A DNA stretch of 8,528 bases from an uncultured Actinomycetes bacterium (GTDB lineage Bacteria; Actinomycetota; Actinomycetes; Nanopelagicales; Nanopelagicaceae), in contig CAIMBV010000015.1 in NCBI GenBank assembly GCA_903839355.1, positions 1-8,528 on the forward strand, in the 5' to 3' direction. The translations under genes were made by a program, and so were the position numbers. Of this stretch, positions 1-6,034 are shown piece by piece (position 1 is the stretch's first letter; each line of letters begins with the position of its first letter). The notes under the pieces are model-generated. The model worked only from the letters and a program-made list of their open reading frames with translations. It had not been told where the DNA came from and ran no database searches.

Positions 1-326
1 CTGTGGGTCAAGAGAGTTTCGGTGGCATGGATATCACCGTGCGACGCAATGCTTTTGGTCGCCAGGTCGACTCATTTGAGGCGAATTTGAACATGGTTGG
101 AATCACCTCTCCGGCCGTTCGGGCAATCTTCATCCGCGCCCCTTGGGTTGAGTCGGTGGGGACGGGCGTTGAAGTTTTGGCATCTGTAGAAATTGAGGGA
201 GAATTGCACCCTGTTGCGGTCCAGCAAGGAAACCTGTTGGCAACCTCATTTCACCCAGAAATAACGGGGGATAATCGGGTACATCGCTACTTCATTGAGA
301 ATATATGCAAGGCGGCCGTTGCGTAA
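1..326 (+). CDS. pdxT: PdxT, glutaminase subunit of pyridoxal 5'-phosphate synthase (3' end only)
   Basis: Class I glutamine amidotransferase that hydrolyses glutamine and channels the ammonia to PdxS, which builds pyridoxal 5'-phosphate from pentose and triose phosphates in the cytosol. Only the last ~107 residues are present; the reading frame is open at the left edge, so the GTG at base 3 is an internal valine codon and not a start. The visible part carries the PdxT signature [15 protein letters not shown] followed by SFE, and near the end SFHPEI, which holds the catalytic His and Glu of the Cys-His-Glu triad (residues 84 and 86 of the visible part). The nucleophilic Cys lies in the missing N-terminal half. 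PdxS, usually just upstream of pdxT in Actinomycetota, would be expected outside the window. The gene ends TAA, 45 bases before yebC on the same strand. The C-terminus is intact and ordinary. Confidence 0.95.
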   Translation, partial: VGQESFGGMDITVRRNAFGRQVDSFEANLNMVGITSPAVRAIFIRAPWVESVGTGVEVLASVEIEGELHPVAVQQGNLLATSFHPEITGDNRVHRYFIENICKAAVA

Positions 327-371
327 CAACGCGCGCGGCTCAAAAGAGTCAGAACAAGGTTGGTGAGTTAA

Positions 372-1127
372 ATGTCAGGCCATTCCAAATGGGCAACGAC
401 AAAGCATAAGAAGGCGGTAATCGATTCACGTCGCGCCAAGAATTTTGCAAAATTGATTAAGGCCATCGAGATTGCAGCCCGCAATGGTGGACCCGATATT
501 GATGGCAACCCAACGCTCTTTGATGCCATTGCAAAGGCGAAGAAAAACTCTATGCCGGCAGACAATATTGAACGCGCGGTAAAGCGCGGAGGTGGACTCG
601 AATCCGGTGGCGCCGATTGGCAGACCATCATGTACGAGGGCTATGCACCTGGTGGCGTTGCTCTCATGATCGAATGTTTGACCGATAGTCGCAATCGCGC
701 TGCCTCTGAAGTACGCGTTGCTGTAACTCGCAATGGAGGATCGATGGCTGATCCGGGATCGGTCTCGTATATGTTCAACCGCAAAGGCGTCGTCATTGTT
801 AATAAGACTGCAGGCATTACCGAAGATCGCATTCTCGAGGTAGTTCTCGATGCCGGTTGCGAAGAGGTAAATGACTTGGGAGATTCTTTCGAGATCGTTT
901 CTGAGCCAAGTGACCTTGTGGCCGTTCGCACCGCGCTTCAAGGAGCTGGGATTGATTACGAGTCAGCAGATACCTCGTTCTTGCCGTCGCTCTCTGTTCC
1001 GCTCGATGCGGAGACCGCGACCAAAGTCTTTAATTTGATTGATGCTATTGAAGAGCTCGATGATGTGCAGAACGTGTACGGCAACTTCGATGTGTCTGAC
1101 GAGGTAATGGCTAGCCTCGACCAATAG
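372..1127 (+). CDS. yebC: YebC/PmpR/TACO1 family protein
   Basis: A 251-residue cytosolic protein of normal family length. The start is fixed by the near-invariant N-terminus [15 protein letters not shown], with a weak GGTGAG ribosome site 4 bases upstream. Further family blocks are [24 protein letters not shown] (about residues 46-69, quoted here only as a region), then [19 protein letters not shown] and a glycine-rich stretch ending in GSVSYMF. The acidic C-terminal half fits the second and third YebC domains. Members were first described as DNA-binding transcription regulators (PmpR, and regulators of ruvC in E. coli). More recent work links several members and mitochondrial TACO1 to translation, especially relief of stalling on proline-rich stretches. 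The sequence does not decide between these roles. The gene precedes ruvC by 10 bases, the common arrangement in many bacteria, and is probably cotranscribed with it. Confidence 0.95.
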   Translation: MSGHSKWATTKHKKAVIDSRRAKNFAKLIKAIEIAARNGGPDIDGNPTLFDAIAKAKKNSMPADNIERAVKRGGGLESGGADWQTIMYEGYAPGGVALMIECLTDSRNRAASEVRVAVTRNGGSMADPGSVSYMFNRKGVVIVNKTAGITEDRILEVVLDAGCEEVNDLGDSFEIVSEPSDLVAVRTALQGAGIDYESADTSFLPSLSVPLDAETATKVFNLIDAIEELDDVQNVYGNFDVSDEVMASLDQ

Positions 1128-1137
1128 GCTTAATGGC

Positions 1138-1689
1138 ATGAGAGTGCTGGGGATCGATCCGGGTTTAACCCGATGTGGCCTCGGCGTTGTCGAGAGTCGC
1201 GGTTCCAACGCGCTCTACATGGTTGATGTTGGAGTAATTCGTACAACCGTTGATGCACCTTTAGAAGCGCGGCTACTGGAGTTAGAAACGGCAATCTCTC
1301 TCTGGATTGAACGAATTGAACCCGATGTGATTGCCGTCGAAAGAGTCTTCTCGCAATTAAATGTAAAGACCGCCATGGCCACAGGGCAGGCAGCAGGAGT
1401 CGCGCTTTTACTTGCAGCAAAAGCGGGTATTCCAGTTGTGATGCACACTCCTTCTGAAGTCAAGGCCTCAGTGACTGGATCAGGTCGTGCGGATAAGAAG
1501 CAAGTGGCACTTATGGTGCAACGTCTCTTGCGTTTAGATGCGATACCTAAGCCGGTAGATAGCACCGATGCTCTGGCCCTAGCGATTTGTCACCATTGGC
1601 GAGGGGTGGGAGATTCTAAGTTAGAGATCGCTTTGGCTAATGAAAGAGCTCGACTCACATCTCGTGCTACTAAGGCGACTCCGGCATGA
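1138..1689 (+). CDS. ruvC: RuvC, crossover junction endodeoxyribonuclease
   Basis: Holliday-junction resolvase: a dimeric, Mg-dependent RNase H-fold nuclease that cuts two opposite strands of a four-way junction after branch migration by RuvAB. The 183-residue protein has all four catalytic acids of the family: D7 in the opening RVLGIDPG, E68 in [10 protein letters not shown], and D141 and D144 in [12 protein letters not shown], matching D7, E66, D138 and D141 of the E. coli enzyme. ATG at 1138 is chosen because the family N-terminus begins there; the earlier ATG at 1133 is followed at once by an in-frame TGA. No good ribosome site is seen, so reading through from yebC, which stops 10 bases upstream, may drive its translation. 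Its last four bases are shared with the ruvA start. The C-terminal ~25 residues after the catalytic region are basic and weakly conserved. Confidence 0.96.
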   Translation: MRVLGIDPGLTRCGLGVVESRGSNALYMVDVGVIRTTVDAPLEARLLELETAISLWIERIEPDVIAVERVFSQLNVKTAMATGQAAGVALLLAAKAGIPVVMHTPSEVKASVTGSGRADKKQVALMVQRLLRLDAIPKPVDSTDALALAICHHWRGVGDSKLEIALANERARLTSRATKATPA

Positions 1690-2276
1690 TCGCCTCGGTC
1701 TCCGGTGTTGTTAAAGCGGTTCGTTCTGGTTCGGTTGTAGTTGAGGTCGGAGGCGTAGGGCTTCTTATCCATGTACCCGCACGAATTGCGGCAGGGTTAG
1801 TTGCGGGAACATCTACCTTTCTTCATACAGTACTTGTCGTACGCGAAGATGCCCTGACCCTCTACGGATTTGAATCAGTACTCGCTCGTGAGATCTTTGA
1901 ACTCTTGCAGACTGTCACGGGTATTGGCCCCAAGGTCGCGCAATCGGCGCTCAATGTTTATGAGAGCGAAGAGATTTTGAGTGCGATAAAGAATGAGCAG
2001 AGTGAACTCCTTGAAAGAATCCCGGGTCTGGGCAAGAAGGGGGCGCAACGATTAGTTCTAGAGCTGAAAGATAAGTTAGATGTGTACGCCGTCTCAGAGA
2101 TTTCCGATTCGGGCGCATGGAGAGATCAACTAAATAGCGCACTAGTAGGTTTAGGTTTCTCTGCTCGCGAGAGTCAAGAGCGGATTGAGCAACTTACATC
2201 CCAATTCAAAGATCTTTCGAAAGAACCTATCTCTGAACTTCTTCGCGCAGCTCTTTCTGGTGGTGCCTCAAAGTGA
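1686..2276 (+). CDS. ruvA: RuvA, Holliday junction-binding subunit
   Basis: Tetrameric protein that holds the Holliday junction open in a square-planar form and docks the RuvB motors. At 196 residues it has the usual length and three-domain layout: an OB-fold domain I (about residues 1-62, opening [12 protein letters not shown]), a domain II with two helix-hairpin-helix DNA-binding motifs (around VTGIGPKVA at 77-85 and IPGLGKKGA at 112-120), a short linker, and a C-terminal domain III (about 146-193, containing ALVGLGFS) that contacts RuvB. The ATG lies inside the ruvC stop (ATGA, 1686-1689), so its translation is probably coupled to ruvC; an AAGG at 1672-1675 may serve as ribosome site. It overlaps ruvB by four bases at the other end. 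Nothing is missing or odd. Confidence 0.96.
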   Translation: MIASVSGVVKAVRSGSVVVEVGGVGLLIHVPARIAAGLVAGTSTFLHTVLVVREDALTLYGFESVLAREIFELLQTVTGIGPKVAQSALNVYESEEILSAIKNEQSELLERIPGLGKKGAQRLVLELKDKLDVYAVSEISDSGAWRDQLNSALVGLGFSARESQERIEQLTSQFKDLSKEPISELLRAALSGGASK

Positions 2277-3310
2277 GCGAGTCGGTTACCAGCGATTTCG
2301 CGGACGACTCCGAGAGAGTTCAAGAGTTAGCGCTTCGTCCAAAGAACCTAGGGGAGTTCGTTGGCCAAAAAAGAGTTGCGGGTCAGATCGATCTTCTCCT
2401 AACCGCTGCTCGCTCTAGAAAGACTCCAGCTGACCATATTCTGCTTGCTGGACCTCCGGGCCTCGGTAAGACAACTCTTGCAATGATTATTGCCAACGAG
2501 ATGAAGGCACCGATTCGGATTACGAGTGGACCTGCTATTCAACATGCAGGCGATCTGGCATCCATCCTCTCCTCATTAGTGGAGGGCGAGATTCTATTTT
2601 TGGATGAGATACATCGCATGTCTCGTCCCGCCGAAGAACTTCTGTACATGGCGATGGAGGATTTCCGCGTTGATGTTGTAGTCGGAAAGGGGGCGGGCGC
2701 AACAGCGATCCCTCTCTCCTTGCCTCATTTCACGTTAATTGGCGCGACAACGAGAGCTGGATTGCTGCCAAGTCCGCTTCGAGACAGATTCGGGTTTACC
2801 GCTCAATTAGATTTTTATGGGGACGGGGAACTCTCCACGATTGTCAGGAGAAGCGCCCAGTTGCTTAAGGTTCCAATCACTGAAGATGCGATTGTGGAGA
2901 TTGGCTCCCGTTCTCGGGGCACCCCGAGAGTGGCTAATAGATTGTTACGACGCGTTCGAGACTATGCCGAAGTTCATAGCGATGGATCTGTAGATCTGGC
3001 TGGAGCTCAATCAGCCCTAGCCATGTATGAGGTCGATCTCCTTGGCCTCGATCGGCTCGACAGAAACCTTCTAGAGACGCTGATCCATAAATTCAAGGGG
3101 GGCCCTGTTGGGCTTACAACTCTGGCAATGTCCATGGGTGAAGAGGCTGAGACCCTTGAGAGTCTGGCGGAACCCTTTCTGTTGCGACGAGGGTTATTGG
3201 CTCGAACACCGCGCGGTCGAATGGCTACCGCAGCTGGGTGGAATCACCTAGGGGAGACACCGCCGCAAGGAGAACTTGGCATTTTAGACATGCCCTCACT
3301 GGATGCCTAG
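2273..3310 (+). CDS. ruvB: RuvB, Holliday junction branch-migration ATPase
   Basis: Hexameric AAA+ motor that pumps DNA through the RuvA-bound junction using ATP. The 345 residues show every expected part: the N-terminal [12 protein letters not shown] block (21-32), Walker [10 protein letters not shown] (60-68), Walker B LFLDEIHR (108-115), sensor 1 within LIGATTRAG (155-163), the arginine finger region [10 protein letters not shown] (165-174, R170), sensor 2 in [12 protein letters not shown] (216-227), and a C-terminal winged-helix domain with the conserved RTPRGRMAT (311-319). The start is a GTG overlapping the ruvA stop as GTGA (2273-2276). A GGTGGTG seven bases upstream (2259-2265) can serve as ribosome site, and no later ATG precedes the conserved N-terminal block, so GTG is well supported. 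It ends 11 bases before secD; the yajC gene usual at this place in Actinomycetota is absent. Confidence 0.97.
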   Translation: MSESVTSDFADDSERVQELALRPKNLGEFVGQKRVAGQIDLLLTAARSRKTPADHILLAGPPGLGKTTLAMIIANEMKAPIRITSGPAIQHAGDLASILSSLVEGEILFLDEIHRMSRPAEELLYMAMEDFRVDVVVGKGAGATAIPLSLPHFTLIGATTRAGLLPSPLRDRFGFTAQLDFYGDGELSTIVRRSAQLLKVPITEDAIVEIGSRSRGTPRVANRLLRRVRDYAEVHSDGSVDLAGAQSALAMYEVDLLGLDRLDRNLLETLIHKFKGGPVGLTTLAMSMGEEAETLESLAEPFLLRRGLLARTPRGRMATAAGWNHLGETPPQGELGILDMPSLDA

Positions 3311-3321
3311 ACTTGCGTCTT

Positions 3322-4917
3322 ATGTCTGCCAACATTTCTAAATCAATTAAGTCCCAGGCCAAGCCCGGACGAACCCTCGCCATTCTGGCCCTCGTCTTGG
3401 TCGCCTTCAGCGCTCTGGCTTTTATCCAGAACGACAAGGTCAAGCTCGGACTCGATCTTCGTGGGGGTACCAGCGTCACCTTGCAGCCAAGAGTTGCCAA
3501 GGGGGGAACGGTTTCATCAGCTGATATTGCACAGGCGGTAGCGATCATCCGTCAGCGCGTGAATGCTTACGGTGTGGCTGAAAGCCAGGTAACTGCTCAA
3601 GGCACTGGCAACAACCAGCAGATCGTTATTTCGGTTCCAGGTGCTACGGGAACAAGCATTGTGGACCAGGTTGGACAGACCGCTGAACTTCGCTTCCGTC
3701 AGGTACTCGCAGTCGGCGCCGGAAACTCCAAAACTACATCCACCTCGAGCACCTCGACCTCAACAGTCGTTGTTCCTCCCAAGGGGTCCAAGGCAACTCC
3801 AACTCCTACGCCTACCAAGGCGGCGGTATTAACTCCGACATATCCGACTGGTGTTACCGCGGCTCTCGATGCGAAATTTGCTGCACTCGATTGCACCAAG
3901 GCTGCAAATCGTCAAGGTGGAAATATCGATGATCCGAACTCTCCGATCATTGCATGTAATAGAGATGGAAGCGCCAAATATATTCTTGGACCTGCAGAAG
4001 TAGTTGGTACCGACATTGCTAGCGCTAGTGCCAACCTCGACCAGACAAATGGAAATGGTTGGATGGTTCTCTTGAACTTCAAGAGCGCTGGAACTAAGAA
4101 GTTTGCTGCGATCACTACGCGTGTTGTGAAATTGGCATCGCCTCAGAATCAAGTAGCCGTAGTTCTCGACGGCCTGGTTGTTACATCACCCGCTATTCAA
4201 TCTGCAATCACCGCGGGTAATGCACAGATCACAGGAAACTTTACTCAGGCCGACGCCACGACTTTGGCTGATCAACTTAAGTACGGTGCACTTCCATTGG
4301 CATTTGATCGCGGAGATGTAGAACAAGTTTCTCCTACATTGGGATCAAACCAGTTGCATGATGGCTTACTCGCCGGACTTATCGGACTTCTGCTTGTGGT
4401 CGTCTACTCAATTCTCTACTACCGCGGTTTAGGAGTTGTGAGCGTTGGTTCGCTCACGATTGCCGGAGGTATTACCTATCTCCTCTTTATCCTGCTCGGT
4501 AAGTGGATCGGCTTCTCGCTGTCTCTTGCTGGTATTGCCGGTGCCATCGTTTCTATTGGTATTACCGCCGACTCATTCATCGTTTACTTCGAGAGATTGC
4601 GTGATGAAGTTCGTGATGGAAGATCGCTACGAACCGCGGTGGATACTGGTTGGACCCGTGCTAAGCGGACCATCATCGTGGCCGACTCGGTCTCTCTCAT
4701 CGCCGCAGCGCTGCTGTACTTTTTCGCCGTGGGTGATGTGCGTGGTTTCGCCGCAACACTTGGTCTGACGACCTTTGTAGATCTCTTCGTAGTCTTCTTC
4801 TTCACAAAACCATTAGTCACCTTGCTCTCGAGGTTGCATTTCTATGCAAGTGGTCATCGATTCTCTGGCTTTTCAGCAGCTAGTTTAGGTGTTGTAACAC
4901 GAAAGGATGTCGCTTAA
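3322..4917 (+). CDS. secD: SecD, protein translocase accessory subunit
   Basis: Membrane protein that, with SecF, uses the proton-motive force to help pull proteins out of the SecYEG channel. From ATG 3322 it is 531 residues: a first membrane helix (about 17-35), the hallmark GLDLRGGT (43-50), the extracytoplasmic P1 region, then five helices (about 346-367, 373-393, 399-423, 450-472, 479-500). The helix-4 motif GITADSFIVYFERLRDE (413-429) carries D417, the likely proton-relay acid. A Ser/Thr/Pro-rich stretch (about 135-173) interrupts P1, and two cysteines follow (C191, C212); both traits are common in actinobacterial SecD. The frame stays open upstream to GTG 3238 inside ruvB, but that would add an untypical 28-residue tail, so ATG 3322 is preferred. 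No ribosome site precedes it, which points to coupling with ruvB translation. secF follows without a gap. Confidence 0.95.
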   Translation: MSANISKSIKSQAKPGRTLAILALVLVAFSALAFIQNDKVKLGLDLRGGTSVTLQPRVAKGGTVSSADIAQAVAIIRQRVNAYGVAESQVTAQGTGNNQQIVISVPGATGTSIVDQVGQTAELRFRQVLAVGAGNSKTTSTSSTSTSTVVVPPKGSKATPTPTPTKAAVLTPTYPTGVTAALDAKFAALDCTKAANRQGGNIDDPNSPIIACNRDGSAKYILGPAEVVGTDIASASANLDQTNGNGWMVLLNFKSAGTKKFAAITTRVVKLASPQNQVAVVLDGLVVTSPAIQSAITAGNAQITGNFTQADATTLADQLKYGALPLAFDRGDVEQVSPTLGSNQLHDGLLAGLIGLLLVVVYSILYYRGLGVVSVGSLTIAGGITYLLFILLGKWIGFSLSLAGIAGAIVSIGITADSFIVYFERLRDEVRDGRSLRTAVDTGWTRAKRTIIVADSVSLIAAALLYFFAVGDVRGFAATLGLTTFVDLFVVFFFTKPLVTLLSRLHFYASGHRFSGFSAASLGVVTRKDVA

Positions 4918-6009
4918 ATGTCACGTTTATCTGGAATGGGCGGCCGCCTCTATCGCGGTGAAAAGTCCTTTGACATTATCGGTAAGCGTCGCCGCTTCTA
5001 CGCGCTCTCCGGAATCGTAATCATCATCTCTGCAGTTGCACTTTCAGTACAGGGCCTCCATCTTGGAATTGAATTCAAGGGTGGCTCAGAATTCACTTTC
5101 ACAGCCTCTTCCGTCTCGGTAGCTCAAGGACAGAAGGCAGTGACCGATAGTGGAATAACCTCCGAGACCATCGTGCAGAAGATTGGAACTAACAAACTTC
5201 GCATTACGACTAAGACTCTGACCAACGCTCAAAACGACGCCATTGAGAACTCCATTGCCAAGGATTTCAATATCCCCAATGCGGATATAAACGTTCTGAG
5301 TATCGGACCATCATGGGGTAAGGACATCACCCATAAGGCGATTCAAGCGCTTATTGGTTTCTTGTTGGTTGTACTTCTCTATCTGGCACTGGCATTTGAA
5401 CCGAAGATGGCTCAGGCTGCGATCATCGCAGTTGTCCACGATATTTTCATTACGGTTGGTATCTACGCCCTGGTTGGCTTTGATGTCACACCTGCAACGG
5501 TTATCGGCTTCTTAACTATTCTCGGTTATTCGCTCTACGACACCGTTGTGGTCTTCGACAAAGTGCGCGAAAATACCCGCTCGATTACCAGCACTGGAAA
5601 GTACACCTATTCGCAGGCAGCAAATCTTGCGGTTAATCAGACTCTCGTGCGTTCATTCAATACCTCTTTGATCGCGCTACTTCCAGTGGCCTCCATCCTC
5701 TTTGTGGGTGCTGGATTGCTGGGTGCAGGAACCTTGAAGGATCTCTCTCTTGCTCTCTTCATTGGTTTAGCGACCGGAACATATTCTTCGATCTTTATTG
5801 CAACGCCAATCTTGGCAACACTTCGTGAGCGTGAACCCGCTATGCAAGCCCTTGCAAAGCGCGTTGCTCAGCGCGGACCTCAAGCACCAGGTGAAGCGGT
5901 AGTAATCAAGGGAGATGCAGAAGTATCCAATATTGTTACTTCAACGCACTCCAAGGAGAATCGCGAGCGCGGTCCTCGCAATCAACCAAAGCGCAAGAAC
6001 CGTCGATAA
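4918..6009 (+). CDS. secF: SecF, protein translocase accessory subunit
   Basis: Partner of SecD in the proton-driven export complex beside SecYEG. The 363 residues begin with a cytosolic stretch, then a first helix (about 27-45), the family motif LGIEFKGGSEF (49-59), a short extracytoplasmic domain, and five more helices (about 141-160, 167-187, 191-213, 249-269, 275-299). Signature motifs are GYSLYDTVVVFDKVREN (203-219, with D208 and D214) and NQTLVRSFNTS (240-250). The ATG directly follows the secD stop (TAAATG), with an AAAGGA ribosome site at 4902-4907 inside secD, so the two subunits are almost certainly translated in a coupled way. After the last helix comes a ~60-residue cytosolic tail ending in a strongly basic stretch (residues ~346-363, rich in Lys, Arg and Asn). 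SecD and SecF are separate proteins, not the fused SecDF of some Bacillota. Confidence 0.96.
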   Translation: MSRLSGMGGRLYRGEKSFDIIGKRRRFYALSGIVIIISAVALSVQGLHLGIEFKGGSEFTFTASSVSVAQGQKAVTDSGITSETIVQKIGTNKLRITTKTLTNAQNDAIENSIAKDFNIPNADINVLSIGPSWGKDITHKAIQALIGFLLVVLLYLALAFEPKMAQAAIIAVVHDIFITVGIYALVGFDVTPATVIGFLTILGYSLYDTVVVFDKVRENTRSITSTGKYTYSQAANLAVNQTLVRSFNTSLIALLPVASILFVGAGLLGAGTLKDLSLALFIGLATGTYSSIFIATPILATLREREPAMQALAKRVAQRGPQAPGEAVVIKGDAEVSNIVTSTHSKENRERGPRNQPKRKNRR

Positions 6010-6020
6010 TTTGGAGTGAG

Positions 6021-6027
6021 GGGAGGG
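6021..6027 (+). promoter_or_regulatory. Strong ribosome binding site of relA
   Basis: GGGAGGG lies seven bases before the ATG at 6035 in the 25-base gap after secF. It is the best match to the Shine-Dalgarno consensus at any gene start in this window; most others have weak sites or rely on overlap with the preceding gene. It fixes the relA start and suggests relA is translated independently of secF. Confidence 0.75.
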
Positions 6028-6034
6028 CAGTGGA

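Noticed and set aside
327..371. The pdxT-yebC gap: a short GGCTC-AAAA-GAGTC hairpin (337-350) as terminator, and GATAAT (270-275) as a promoter for yebC
   Set aside because: The hairpin has a G-T pair and no T-run after it, and the GATAAT has no acceptable -35 partner and lies in coding sequence. Nothing firm is left in this gap.
426..941. A 171-codon open frame on the minus strand inside yebC
   Set aside because: It lies wholly opposite a clear YebC gene, has no recognisable domain or ribosome site, and its composition is what an antisense shadow of this coding sequence gives.
3238..3321. An upstream GTG start (3238) that would extend SecD by 28 residues into ruvB
   Set aside because: The extra residues do not resemble a SecD N-terminus, while ATG 3322 gives the normal short cytosolic start before the first membrane helix.
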